A model generated the notes under the pieces. That model did not search any database. It was not told the origin of the DNA and saw only the letters and a program-made list of their open reading frames with translations. Both the position numbers and the translations under genes were made by a program. Of a DNA stretch of 64,000 nt, positions 44,030 to 53,323 are shown piece after piece. Origin of the DNA: Butyrivibrio sp. VCB2006 (GTDB taxonomy: Bacteria; Bacillota; Clostridia; Lachnospirales; Lachnospiraceae); assembly GCF_000420945.1 (NCBI RefSeq), contig NZ_ATVX01000013.1:1-64000 (forward strand). The letters are read 5' to 3'. Numbering within the stretch: position 1 is the first letter of the stretch; every line of letters starts with the position of its first letter.

Positions 44030-45067
44030 ATGAGCACCGAAACAATTGAAATCATTGTAGATAAAGCGCTTGCAAAAGCTATAAAAGAAAAAGGTCTGGC
44101 TGAAATTGTCTTAAGACAGAAAAATGCAAGGTTTAAATCGATGGTAAAATGCAGCCTCCCGAGCGATACTTCTGAAAAGGTTTTAGAGAAGGCATTAGAG
44201 AAAGCGTCGGAACACATTGATGCAAAAAAAATAAGAAAAGGGTTAGCAGATCTCAGAAATGCAACCAATAGTATAGATAGTAAATTGTCGCTGTTCACTA
44301 ATTCAATCGATAATATTTCTGATAGTGTGACAAGCCTAGCCAAAGCAACTAATGTTGTTAAAGCTGTTTCTTTTCTAAATGTTGCAATGACGGGAATTAG
44401 CATTGTTACAACCGCTGCTGGAATAGCATATTTATCGATGCAGTTGAACGAGATTAAGAATGATCTTCAGACTGTAACACAAGGGATAGAGAAGCTTACT
44501 AACATTGAAAAGAGTAAGATGACTGAACAATATAATGAGCTTGCACTAAAAATTCTTAACCTTAGTCAGAAAATAGCAGACAAGGAACGTGTCCCTTTGC
44601 ATGTATATGAAGATCTTCTTGCTCAATTGAATCCTTTTATTTTGAAGCTGGTAGAGAATGCTAAAGATGATTCATTTCCGTTAATGGATATAATGCGAAT
44701 TATTATCCATTTGCTTCCGGCTTATACTATGGTTTTAGAAGAGTATACTAAGGCATACTATGCGGAAAAAGAAAAAGTTCCCGCTATACAAGGACATTAT
44801 GCAAGTTTGTATGATAGCCTTGATGATGAAGCCCTATTGAAGAAAATATATGAGCATGTGTTTTTAGTGGAGAAGCTTTCATTCAGAGAAGCAATTGATA
44901 CTGTAAATATGCATGAGCTTATGCTCTTGCAGCAGAAGCAACAATTGGAAGATACAAACACGTTTTTAACATCTTCGCTTACTAAAGAAGAAAAAGAGGC
45001 GGTTGTGGAATCGATAGATAAGTATTCTGAAGCTGCTTATAACCAGTATGTTGCAGCTATGGCATAG
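44030..45067 (+). CDS. Hypothetical coiled-coil protein with hydrophobic segment
   Basis: A 345-residue protein: basic helical N-terminus, coiled coil around residues 60-110, a hydrophobic stretch (VSFLNVAMTGISIVTTAAGI, about 110-135), and a second coiled coil (LNEIKNDLQTVTQGIEKL) with a helical C-terminus. This resembles helical pore-forming or membrane-remodelling proteins in outline only. I cannot name a family. It is 3 bases after its partner and is closed by a terminator. Confidence 0.6.
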   Translation: MSTETIEIIVDKALAKAIKEKGLAEIVLRQKNARFKSMVKCSLPSDTSEKVLEKALEKASEHIDAKKIRKGLADLRNATNSIDSKLSLFTNSIDNISDSVTSLAKATNVVKAVSFLNVAMTGISIVTTAAGIAYLSMQLNEIKNDLQTVTQGIEKLTNIEKSKMTEQYNELALKILNLSQKIADKERVPLHVYEDLLAQLNPFILKLVENAKDDSFPLMDIMRIIIHLLPAYTMVLEEYTKAYYAEKEKVPAIQGHYASLYDSLDDEALLKKIYEHVFLVEKLSFREAIDTVNMHELMLLQQKQQLEDTNTFLTSSLTKEEKEAVVESIDKYSEAAYNQYVAAMA

Positions 45068-45093
45068 TGTTTGGGATGATCCATATAATGCAG

Positions 45094-45136
45094 AACGAGG
45101 AGTTGATCCAAGAATTTGGCAGCTCCTCGTTTTCTT
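45094..45136 (+). terminator. Terminator after the unknown pair
   Basis: aacgaggag (45094-45102) pairs with ctcctcgtt (45123-45131), followed by ttctta. From here to 45362 I see only AT-rich sequence, probably holding the promoter for the riboswitch transcript, and no gene. Confidence 0.8.
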
Positions 45137-45362
45137 ATGAATGAAGGAGAACCTCAGTTAACTACATGGAGAAGATCAATCGTATCATTATTCCTATGTG
45201 TGTTTTGACAGACGCTTCTTTTATCACTTTTTTCAAACGTTTTATTTCACCAAAATCAGAAAGATAACATTATGAAAGTTGCCAATAATATTATGTATTG
45301 TATTGGGGCTATAGATTAGAATAGGCTTATCAACAAATATCATTAGGACGAAAAATCAATAC

Positions 45363-45428
45363 AAAGGTAAAACCGGAGCGATCCGGCGACACAAAGCTAT
45401 AGGGACTCAAAAGAGTTAGCCAGTTGCA
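45363..45428 (+). promoter_or_regulatory. Cyclic di-GMP-I riboswitch aptamer, copy 1
   Basis: ggtaaaacc opens the aptamer. A stem ccgga/tccgg capped by a GCGA (GNRA) tetraloop follows, then the conserved gacacaaagctataggga. A P3 stem (gactc/gagtt) and the closing agccagttgc complete it. Order and conserved residues match the GEMM-I class. A terminator follows at 45438-45466. The next gene (exonuclease) starts 155 bases after the terminator. Confidence 0.85.
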
Positions 45429-45437
45429 ATCATCATA

Positions 45438-45466
45438 GGAGCTGGCAATCAGCTCCAATTTTTTTA
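45438..45466 (+). terminator. Expression-platform terminator of riboswitch copy 1
   Basis: ggagctg (45438-45444) pairs with cagctcc (45450-45456), then aattttttt. Directly after the aptamer, so ligand binding should decide termination. The remaining 45467-45600 before the exonuclease shows a short direct repeat of gggcgtt and no gene. Confidence 0.88.
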
Positions 45467-45621
45467 CTCAAAAAGAGCACAATGTGTTCAATGTCAGTAA
45501 TTATGGGCGTTCTTATGGGCGTTTCAAGCAGTCCGGATTATAACCCTTCTTAATTGATAGGATAGTATCATCAGATACAGCAAACCGAAATGAAAAGCTA
45601 TTTTAGAGTCAGGAGGCTATA

Positions 45622-46272
45622 ATGAAGTACGCGGTCATAGATCTTGAGATGTGTAAAGTTCCTAAGGGATATAAGAAGTTCGGTTACAAGTGGTGCCAGG
45701 AGACAATTCAGATCGGAGCAGTTCTTCTTGATGAGGATTATGAGATTGTAGATGAATTCAATACTTATGTAAGACCTGAGTATGGTCACATTGACTGGTT
45801 TATTGAGAATATGACCGGAATATCACAGGCGGATGTTATGACAGCTCCTTCTTTTGCCGAAGCTCTTGAGATGTTCCTTGATTGGTTGCCATATGATGAT
45901 GTTAGATGTGTATCTTGGAGCAATTCGGATCCTAAGCAGATTGTTCATGAAGTAGTAGCCAAGGGCATTGAGGACGAGCGCCTTGAGATTATCTTTGCTA
46001 ACTGGAAAGACTGCCAGAAGACCTTCGGACAGAAGATGGGCAGAAAGAATGCTTACAAACTGGAAGAAGCACTTATTGCATCGGATATCATCCCGGAAGG
46101 CAGAGCACATGATGGCCTGGCAGATGCATATAACACAGCACTTCTCTTTGCTAAGCTGGATCAGAATCCTGATTATGAGCTCAATGAGTTCTATCAGACT
46201 GCAAGGAATGAGGAGACTGAACATCTGAGCTTCTGTATGGGCGATCTCTTTGCTGGAATAGTTTTGGCGTAA
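45622..46272 (+). CDS. DEDDh-type 3'-5' exonuclease
   Basis: A 216-residue RNase T/DnaQ-like exonuclease. The first metal motif is YAVIDLEMCK (Asp7, Glu9). The last is AHDGLADAYNTALLF with His163 and Asp168, so the DEDDh subclass. Substrate, DNA or RNA, cannot be told. It lies between two c-di-GMP riboswitches and has its own AGGAGG ribosome site. The stop is 8 bases before the second aptamer. Confidence 0.88.
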   Translation: MKYAVIDLEMCKVPKGYKKFGYKWCQETIQIGAVLLDEDYEIVDEFNTYVRPEYGHIDWFIENMTGISQADVMTAPSFAEALEMFLDWLPYDDVRCVSWSNSDPKQIVHEVVAKGIEDERLEIIFANWKDCQKTFGQKMGRKNAYKLEEALIASDIIPEGRAHDGLADAYNTALLFAKLDQNPDYELNEFYQTARNEETEHLSFCMGDLFAGIVLA

Positions 46273-46279
46273 ATATTTA

Positions 46280-46341
46280 GGTAAAACCGGAGCAATCCGG
46301 CGACACAAAGCTATAGGGACTTTTGTAAGTCAGCCAGTTGC
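46280..46341 (+). promoter_or_regulatory. Cyclic di-GMP-I riboswitch aptamer, copy 2
   Basis: Nearly identical to copy 1. The differences keep the structure: the tetraloop is GCAA instead of GCGA (both GNRA), and P3 is gact/agtc instead of gactc/gagtt. It is followed by its own terminator and then by the large surface-protein gene. Confidence 0.86.
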
Positions 46342-46349
46342 TATATAAA

Positions 46350-46375
46350 GGAGCTGGCGACAGCTCCACTTTTAT
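46350..46375 (+). terminator. Expression-platform terminator of riboswitch copy 2
   Basis: ggagctg (46350-46356) pairs with cagctcc (46361-46367), then acttttatt. The 46376-46503 leader is AT-rich with a weak stem (agttaa...gcc/ggc...ttaact) near 46461-46488. Confidence 0.8.
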
Positions 46376-46503
46376 TGGGAATAGTTATAAAATAAAACTC
46401 TTTTTATTTACTGTTTATATATTGTTTATCGGTAAATGGTAAACTTGAATTATAAATTATAGTTAAAATGCCGTGGTATGGCCTTAACTAAGAGGATGAG
46501 TAT

Positions 46504-49500
46504 ATGAAGAATAATTCTTTTAGAACAATAGGAGCCTTAATAGGACTGATAATTGCTATTTTATTTGCATTTTCATATGATGCAGGGATAAAAAGCTATG
46601 CTGGCGATACGAAATACTATCCTACTAGAGTAATTTATGAAAATGGAGATACCTTCAGCATGACAAAAAATGCTGTTGTTAGCGATGTCACTTACGGCAA
46701 AAATATTGGAACGTTTTACATAAAGGGAGCAATTACTCGTGAGTCAAATTATAAGGAAACACAAGCTTATGCCGCAAGTGGAGATGTGACCTTTGGATAT
46801 TCATGTAATCCTGAAGAATATGAGATTACAGATCATGGTAGATGGATGTACTGGGGGTCGGACGCAAAAACGGCAGGAGATATTAAACTTTCAAAGAAAA
46901 TTGGGGATGGAACTATAGTTATTCAGAAATCAAACGATGGAAAAACATGGGTAGATGCATGCGATCCAGTAAGAAACGTTTTTTCAGATAAAAAGATTAA
47001 TCTTTCTGAAATATACAAAACAACAGATTCAGACAGGAAGAATGGCACATATTATAGGGTTGTTGTTCTATATGAATTGTTCAGAGAGGTGAATCCTCAT
47101 GAAGGATGGTTTGGTAAGACTGACTATGATATTGAGGTTAAGTGTTGTGCAGAGGAGCATATTTTCTATATTACTTATGCTGAAAATCCTTTGATTATTT
47201 ATAACCTTAAAGATAGATCCCGATTATCAGATAACGCGAGTGTGGAAGAAGGCTTTTTTATAGATCTAAATGGAGCAAATGCATCAGTATCTGTGAAGAA
47301 GGATAACGGGACACAGCAGACTGCCAAATCAAAAGATAATTTTGTTCAACCTGGGACTTATACGATTAGTATTACATCACCACTTGGGGATTCTTTTACA
47401 AATACTGTTACTGTCAAGGGAGGCTTATCTACCTACAATGTGAATGGTAAAAAATATGAAAATCCAGAAAAGTCAGGTTATGTGCAGCAAAATGAGGTTG
47501 CTTCCGCTGCCATAACCTCACTAAAAGTTACACAAAAATCAGGGACAACCATAAAAACCGGTACAGTAAACAATTATCAGGCGTATGGTATAACCGGTAA
47601 CGAAGTAAATCTTTTTATGGCATTAAAGAGCAATAAAGAGGTTAAATCTACCGGATGGGAAATTGTTAGCGATGAATGGGGGAAAAAGGATAAGCAGAAT
47701 ATAGCAGATGTTCATACTGGTACTATGGGATCAGGGGCATTGATAGTTCAAAAATCCTCAGATGGTAAGAACTGGAAACAGATTGAAAATGAAAGATATG
47801 CATCAGGATTACATACTACGGATTATGGCAATAACTATGCTGGTCTTGGTGATGTTCTTGTCTATTCACCTGCCGGAAAAGATGTTTTGAATGGTGTATA
47901 TATAAGGGTCTGGTATGCCTATGAAATCAAGAAAATTGATGGTAAGGAAAAAAAGCGTTGTCTAGAAAAATATGAATTCTATTTATGTAGTGATGAACTT
48001 GATTCCATAACGTTTCATAATCTGTCTGCAGAAGGAAAAGTAGATGAAATATATGGAGAAGATTCCAACATAGACTTGCAGATGTACAAAACTGCTGAAA
48101 CTATGGATACTGGCGCGGTTACCGTTACTGGATTTACAATTGACACATCACTTAATCCGACAGTCAAATACACTGTTAAAAAGAATGGAGAGGTCATTGA
48201 ATCTAGTAAAAATCAAGAATACAAAGAAACTGGTAGATATGATATCAGATTAAATAGTGCTGTTGGATCAACAAAGGATGTTACTTTGTATGTTGATGCT
48301 ATGTCAAAAGACGAGTGCATGAAAACATATTTTGGAAATGGTTTTATAGATGGAAAGCGTATCTATGATAAAACCGTGAAATATCCGGTATATGAAGGAG
48401 GAAAGACAAAATATTCCTTTTTGAAGGTTAACGACAATTACCAGCCTTTGTATGGAACAATTGAAAATCTAAGAACCAAAAAACAAGAAGAGATCAGTGC
48501 GAGCCGTACAGCAAAAACCAGCACACTTACAGAGCCTGGCGAATACGTTGTTACATTAAGTAATAATCCAACCTATAAGACTAACAGTCCGTCTGGAGAT
48601 AACAAGACCATAATGTTCCACTTTTACATAATTGAGGAGGGAACAGCTCCTGGGCCTCAATGCAATTATGAAAGTCTTGCAGAGTGGGAAAGAAAGAGTA
48701 TCAGCGGAATCCATCACATTTATTATGGTATTTCATTTCGTAGTCTTGGTAATAGGAGATTTACAGAGGTATTTGCGACTAAAGAAGATGCTGTTTTATT
48801 TGCTTATGAGCGCGAAGGTGGAACTGTAGAAAAGCAGAGTGATGGCTCATATTTATATGCTAGTGCTGAAGATTCTACACACAAAAAGAAATACGATTCT
48901 CTGTGGGAACTTACTGAGGCATATCAGCAGAGCGCGGATGCTACAATAGAAAAACTCTATATTGATCCGTCATCGATAGATACATATATAACTCTGGATC
49001 CTAAGGAAAAAACAGATGATCTTGAGGCATTACATCTGGAACAGAGTATTATGGTATTCCCAAAGGGTAAAGGTCAAAGAGAAAAAATGGAAATAGAAGA
49101 CGCTTTACCAATTATAAACAACAAGCCATACGCATATCAGAATGATGGAGGAAAAGTTAAAACTGAACCAGAGTATGAGCCTTTCAAATTTGTTAAGGAT
49201 AAATATGGCGCGGATTCATATTCAGTAAAAATAACTGACGCTAGCGGAAAAGAATTCCCGATAGCTTATGGAACGAGTGTTGCGGATCAGCTTGAGAAGC
49301 AGGGATGTGCAACTGGAAAGGTCACAATTACAGAAGAAACAATATATGGAGATGCTCGTTCATACGAAGCTGTTTATTTTGCGAAGGGAACAAATACTGC
49401 TAGAGTTGAAGTTTCATACTTTGAGGGAGAGCAGGAAAAAACTGCTGTACTATCGCAGGATGATGCTGGAATAGTAATCAATGCGGACGCATTTTCTATA

Positions 49501-50301
49501 AAAGACATACAAGACCAACTGGATCCATATAACATGGTTATAATTTGGAACAAGGATGAGCAAGGGGTTATTCCAGACGCTTATGAGGCTGGACAGGAGA
49601 TACCAGAGACATGGTCAAATGATGGAGAATATGAAGTTACTGTAGTTAATAGGATTGGTAATAAGTATTCATTCACCATAGACATCGAGAACTCTGTTTA
49701 TACAACTATATCTTTTAAAGGGCAGGGAACAGATAACTTCCAGAAGATACTTGCCAAGAGGGGTGATAAGGATGTCAAACTGCCAATTCCAAAGCGAGAA
49801 GGATATGAATTTGCTGGTTATAGCGACGAGGAAGGCACAATTTATGAGGATGTTATAAGTCAGATTACATTCAACGGAAATAAAATACTTAGCCCGACGT
49901 GGAGGGTTAAGAAAAATAGCATTCTCTTTGAGGATGAAGATGGTAAAGTAATCGACACTTTGGAAGTTGAGTATGGAGCTATAATAGATCTTCCTGTCCC
50001 TGAAACATCTGAAGATATTAAGTTTGAAGGATGGATGAAAGACGGGAAGCTCATAATGGATAGCACATTTGAAGTGACCGAAGACACGGATTTAGTTTTG
50101 GTTGCTAAGTATTCTGAAATAGAAAAGCAGAGTAATGTGCAGAATGATCATTTGGAAGAAACAGGTAACCAGCAAAAGATGGATGATAAAGAAGAACAAG
50201 ATAATGCTTCCGGTGGAAGTGCGGCTCCGATAGTAATAATTGTGATGTTGTTAGCAGCAGTAGGTGGAGGTGCATTCTATTACAAGAAAAAGCATAGCTG
50301 A
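46504..50301 (+). CDS. Large surface protein with InlB-type repeats
   Basis: A 1265-residue exported protein. Signal peptide about residues 1-33. A long extracellular region follows with repeated beta modules; the phrases IVIQKSNDGKTWVDACD and LIVQKSSDGKNWKQIEN mark a duplicated domain. Two Listeria-Bacteroides (InlB B-type) repeats occupy about 1065-1200 (PIPKREGYEFAGYSDEEGT and the matching PVPETSEDIKFEGWM). It ends in a membrane helix and KKKHS tail. There is no LPxTG, so it is held by the membrane. Likely an adhesin, expressed when c-di-GMP allows. AGAGGATG precedes the ATG. Confidence 0.82.
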   Translation: MKNNSFRTIGALIGLIIAILFAFSYDAGIKSYAGDTKYYPTRVIYENGDTFSMTKNAVVSDVTYGKNIGTFYIKGAITRESNYKETQAYAASGDVTFGYSCNPEEYEITDHGRWMYWGSDAKTAGDIKLSKKIGDGTIVIQKSNDGKTWVDACDPVRNVFSDKKINLSEIYKTTDSDRKNGTYYRVVVLYELFREVNPHEGWFGKTDYDIEVKCCAEEHIFYITYAENPLIIYNLKDRSRLSDNASVEEGFFIDLNGANASVSVKKDNGTQQTAKSKDNFVQPGTYTISITSPLGDSFTNTVTVKGGLSTYNVNGKKYENPEKSGYVQQNEVASAAITSLKVTQKSGTTIKTGTVNNYQAYGITGNEVNLFMALKSNKEVKSTGWEIVSDEWGKKDKQNIADVHTGTMGSGALIVQKSSDGKNWKQIENERYASGLHTTDYGNNYAGLGDVLVYSPAGKDVLNGVYIRVWYAYEIKKIDGKEKKRCLEKYEFYLCSDELDSITFHNLSAEGKVDEIYGEDSNIDLQMYKTAETMDTGAVTVTGFTIDTSLNPTVKYTVKKNGEVIESSKNQEYKETGRYDIRLNSAVGSTKDVTLYVDAMSKDECMKTYFGNGFIDGKRIYDKTVKYPVYEGGKTKYSFLKVNDNYQPLYGTIENLRTKKQEEISASRTAKTSTLTEPGEYVVTLSNNPTYKTNSPSGDNKTIMFHFYIIEEGTAPGPQCNYESLAEWERKSISGIHHIYYGISFRSLGNRRFTEVFATKEDAVLFAYEREGGTVEKQSDGSYLYASAEDSTHKKKYDSLWELTEAYQQSADATIEKLYIDPSSIDTYITLDPKEKTDDLEALHLEQSIMVFPKGKGQREKMEIEDALPIINNKPYAYQNDGGKVKTEPEYEPFKFVKDKYGADSYSVKITDASGKEFPIAYGTSVADQLEKQGCATGKVTITEETIYGDARSYEAVYFAKGTNTARVEVSYFEGEQEKTAVLSQDDAGIVINADAFSIKDIQDQLDPYNMVIIWNKDEQGVIPDAYEAGQEIPETWSNDGEYEVTVVNRIGNKYSFTIDIENSVYTTISFKGQGTDNFQKILAKRGDKDVKLPIPKREGYEFAGYSDEEGTIYEDVISQITFNGNKILSPTWRVKKNSILFEDEDGKVIDTLEVEYGAIIDLPVPETSEDIKFEGWMKDGKLIMDSTFEVTEDTDLVLVAKYSEIEKQSNVQNDHLEETGNQQKMDDKEEQDNASGGSAAPIVIIVMLLAAVGGGAFYYKKKHS

Positions 50302-50366
50302 TTGTAGGAAAATGCTTTGGATCTGAATAATAGTTATGTCATTATTCGATGGAAAGGATGGGAAAA

Positions 50367-52388
50367 ATGATAATCTCAAAGAAGCTATACAAATACATAT
50401 CATTTTTGCTTATTCTAAGCGTGCTCGTAGGTTGTCTTTATGGTTGTGGAAAGCAAAGCGATGAGATTCCAGAACAAGAAAACGAAGTGCAGAACATAGA
50501 CACTGCTGAGATTGCAAAGACTATAACTGATCAGATTCAAGAAGAAGTTGAAGAATACGAGGCTGTACAGGAAAAGAATGAGGAACTGATTGAAGCAGCA
50601 CAAGATAGCTTAGATTATTTTGTTTATAAAAAGCTATATGACGAGTATTCTGCAGCTTATGATACTTTTGATGCCGCAATCAAATTGCCTGATGGGTCAG
50701 AAATCTATGGAATAGGCTATTCAGATTTATCAAGCTATTTAGAAACTGATGATGGTTCAAAAGGCTTTTTCCCGGCAGGATTCCTTACTGATGCAGGAGA
50801 TGTTGTCATAACTGAGGATGATATTGAAAAGGGACTTGAAGTAGAGAATCTTTCATATAATGACGGAAAATACGGATTTGTATTAGCATATAAAACAGAA
50901 CCATACTTAGAGCACTGTGTTATAAATGGCAAGTACCTTAAATATGGAATTGATGATAATGGCGTTATTGTACATGAAGAAAGCGATTTTTCTAAAGATG
51001 CCTGTGATACAGAGTTGGGGGCGCTATATTCATATGATGAGAACAAGTATGTATATAACCCAAATGTCGGAGAGCATGTTGAACTATCTGGGCAATCTCT
51101 GTTTGAAAGCGTTGACTTCAATGAACTTCAAGCTGAGATTAATAGAATTTTAGATGAGCAGGATTTCAATTTTTCATCAGTAGATGTAGATACAACATTG
51201 AAATTTGCGCAGGAAGCAGTCGATAAGTATTTAAGCCAATTCCATGAAGAATCATTCATGGGGGTTGATGTCAAAGTTCTCCGCGAAGAAGTAAAAAAGC
51301 TGGATCCCAACCAGTGCATAAGATTTACCCCTAACGGAAATGTCATAGTAGACATAGATGAAAGCATACCTAATGAGCCCACTGCAATGGCTAAATGGGT
51401 GGTGGGAATAAGTTGCGGCATAGCGGTTGCCGGTAGCATAGCTTTGGGTGTTTTCGTTCCGGCGGCCACGCCTGTTTCAGGTGCTATTTGTGGAGCGGCT
51501 ATTGATGTATTTATGCAAGTAGTTATTGAAAATAATGCTGTAGAAAACATCAACTGGGGCAAAGTTGCAATAGCTTCTACCTCAGGTGCACTGATGGCAT
51601 GGGCCTGTCCGTTGGGCGCTGGAGTGATTACACAAGGTGTGGCTACAAAAACAGGGAGTGCTATTTTAGGAAGATTAGCGGGATATGGCTTTTTGACATT
51701 TTCTAATGCAGTTGTCTCTGGCTCTACAAATGCTGCATTTGCAGCGATTGACAAGAAAAGCAGTGAAGAAGTTTGGGATTCTTTTCTGATTGGTGCAGCA
51801 GTAGGAGCGTGTTGTACAGTTGCAGCATCAGCCTTAAGTGAATTGGGGCACGCTGGAATGAATGCGCTTAGGAATACTCATCCAGAGAACTGGTTTATTA
51901 AGCTGACAGATGGTGCTTCACAGACATTTGCAAACTTACCCAAGTTAAGATTTAGCGATAAGGTTGAAAGTGTACTTGTGCCAAAATCTATTTATGAAGC
52001 ATCTCAAGCTGGTGTTAGAGAGTATAATCTTCAGGCAACGTTAAAAGCAGGCAAGAAAGGCGGAGCTTACAGTGATGTAAGATTAAATAGTAATGGGGAT
52101 TATACCCAGGTTCATGAAACGCCATCTTTTGACTCAACAGGAGCGGATGTTAGGAAAGATGGCCCTTCAATTAAGATGACGAAGGAAGATCATATGCAGA
52201 CCGGCAGCTATGGGAATTCTAAAAATGCTCATGAGTATCGTGCTATGCAAAAGGAGTATATAGATAACGGCAATTATCATGATGCTATTCAGATGGATAT
52301 TGACGATATTCATAGCAAGTTTAATGATAAATATGATGATGCTATTGAAGAAATGTTAGAATATGCGAAAACTATAGGGTGGTGGTAA
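50367..52388 (+). CDS. Lipoprotein with polymorphic-toxin-like C-terminus
   Basis: A 673-residue protein from the ATG with AAAGGA upstream. Residues 1-27 form a lipoprotein signal (Cys23 or Cys27 in LVGCLYGC). A helical N-terminal region is followed by glycine/alanine-rich hydrophobic segments (about 344-385 and two more to ~490), as in carrier regions of polymorphic toxins. The last ~75 residues (MQTGSYGNSKNAHEYRAMQ, then MDIDDIHSKFNDKYDDAIEE) resemble C-terminal nuclease-like toxin domains. The exact toxin class and catalytic residues are not certain. A small gene follows after 4 bases and is a candidate immunity partner. Confidence 0.65.
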   Translation: MIISKKLYKYISFLLILSVLVGCLYGCGKQSDEIPEQENEVQNIDTAEIAKTITDQIQEEVEEYEAVQEKNEELIEAAQDSLDYFVYKKLYDEYSAAYDTFDAAIKLPDGSEIYGIGYSDLSSYLETDDGSKGFFPAGFLTDAGDVVITEDDIEKGLEVENLSYNDGKYGFVLAYKTEPYLEHCVINGKYLKYGIDDNGVIVHEESDFSKDACDTELGALYSYDENKYVYNPNVGEHVELSGQSLFESVDFNELQAEINRILDEQDFNFSSVDVDTTLKFAQEAVDKYLSQFHEESFMGVDVKVLREEVKKLDPNQCIRFTPNGNVIVDIDESIPNEPTAMAKWVVGISCGIAVAGSIALGVFVPAATPVSGAICGAAIDVFMQVVIENNAVENINWGKVAIASTSGALMAWACPLGAGVITQGVATKTGSAILGRLAGYGFLTFSNAVVSGSTNAAFAAIDKKSSEEVWDSFLIGAAVGACCTVAASALSELGHAGMNALRNTHPENWFIKLTDGASQTFANLPKLRFSDKVESVLVPKSIYEASQAGVREYNLQATLKAGKKGGAYSDVRLNSNGDYTQVHETPSFDSTGADVRKDGPSIKMTKEDHMQTGSYGNSKNAHEYRAMQKEYIDNGNYHDAIQMDIDDIHSKFNDKYDDAIEEMLEYAKTIGWW

Positions 52389-52392
52389 ATTT

Positions 52393-52791
52393 ATGAAAAT
52401 TATAGAAGCAAAGCCATTACAGGAAGTGAATGGGGTAAAGTTTGGGTGCAACAGAAAAGCAGCTAGAAAAGCATTCGGTCCAAAATTCAAAGAGGTTAAG
52501 AAGACTGTTTTTTCAAAGAGTACCATGGATGCTTATGACGACTATCATGTTTATTACACGCCCGATGGGGAATTTGAAGCAATAGAGATATTCGGTGATG
52601 TAACGGTCATAGTGAATGGCAAGACGGTATTCCCGGGAAATGTAAGAGAGTTAAAGGATATTTTTTCTGAAACACAGGGGGATTCTGATGGGTGGATTGA
52701 TCAGAATAATTCTGTAGGAGTTACATTGTCTCAGGATAATGGAGATGTCATTGAGGCAATATTGTTCGGATGTGAGAACTATTATTCATGA
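52393..52791 (+). CDS. Candidate immunity protein
   Basis: A 132-residue cytoplasmic protein, mixed alpha/beta (GVKFGCNRKAARKAFGPKFK; YYTPDGEFEAIEIFGDVTVI), with no signal peptide. Its position 4 bases after a toxin-like gene and its small size suggest immunity. Family unrecognised. Confidence 0.55.
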   Translation: MKIIEAKPLQEVNGVKFGCNRKAARKAFGPKFKEVKKTVFSKSTMDAYDDYHVYYTPDGEFEAIEIFGDVTVIVNGKTVFPGNVRELKDIFSETQGDSDGWIDQNNSVGVTLSQDNGDVIEAILFGCENYYS

Positions 52792-52843
52792 TTTACTTGC
52801 ATTCAACTAACACGTCCAAAATTTAATAATGATGGTTGCTTTA

Positions 52844-52887
52844 TCACCTACTATTTACTTACTACAATTTAAGTAAATGGTAGGTGA
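52844..52887 (+). promoter_or_regulatory. 18-base inverted repeat covering the XRE gene ribosome site
   Basis: tcacctactatttactta (52844-52861) and its complement with one mismatch (52870-52887) around an 8-base loop. The right arm contains the AGGTG ribosome site of the next gene. As RNA it would hide that site; as DNA it is a good operator. Confidence 0.75.
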
Positions 52888-52892
52888 TTTTT

Positions 52893-53240
52893 ATGAGACT
52901 AAGTAAAGGTGACGAGACACTTGAAATTGGTCTTAGACTTGAGGATGTCAGGAAAAATTTGGGTTATTCTCAACGGATGATGGCCAATGAACTTGATGTA
53001 AGTGTACAGCAGTATCAAAAGTACATATCCGGTGAAAGCACGATATCCGCAGATAGGTTACTGATGCTATATAGAAAGACGCCTTTTGATGTCAAGTATG
53101 TTATTACGGGGGAGAAAGAAGAGGACAGCAAGGCATTTACATTTGTGCTTTCTACTTACAGTGGAAGAAACCGAGACAATTTCTTAAAGGGCATGTGGAT
53201 GTATCTGCAGAAGATCACAAGCTTGGTTATGGAGAATTAA
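52893..53240 (+). CDS. XRE-family HTH regulator
   Basis: A 115-residue protein with an N-terminal Cro/CI-type HTH: IGLRLEDVRKNLGYSQRMMA, ELDVSVQQYQKYISGEST and the closing LLMLYRKTPFDVKYVITGE. The GTG at 52884 is part of the ribosome site, so ATG 52893 is chosen. It probably binds the palindrome upstream of itself. A strong terminator follows. Confidence 0.85.
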   Translation: MRLSKGDETLEIGLRLEDVRKNLGYSQRMMANELDVSVQQYQKYISGESTISADRLLMLYRKTPFDVKYVITGEKEEDSKAFTFVLSTYSGRNRDNFLKGMWMYLQKITSLVMEN

Positions 53241-53246
53241 TTATTA

Positions 53247-53284
53247 AGAAGAATGGGGAATAGATCCCTGTTCTTCTTTTTTTT
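53247..53284 (+). terminator. Terminator after the XRE gene
   Basis: agaagaatggg pairs with ccctgttcttct with one mismatch (53247-53276), followed by eight T. Strong intrinsic terminator. Confidence 0.9.
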
Positions 53285-53323
53285 ATATGCTTTTTATGAC
53301 TTAGTGAAAGGAGTGAGGTTGTC

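Noticed and set aside
52168..52388. Naming the toxin domain as a specific nuclease family (for example Ntox15)
   Set aside because: The overall look is similar but the expected HxxD-type motif is not evident, so only a generic call is made.
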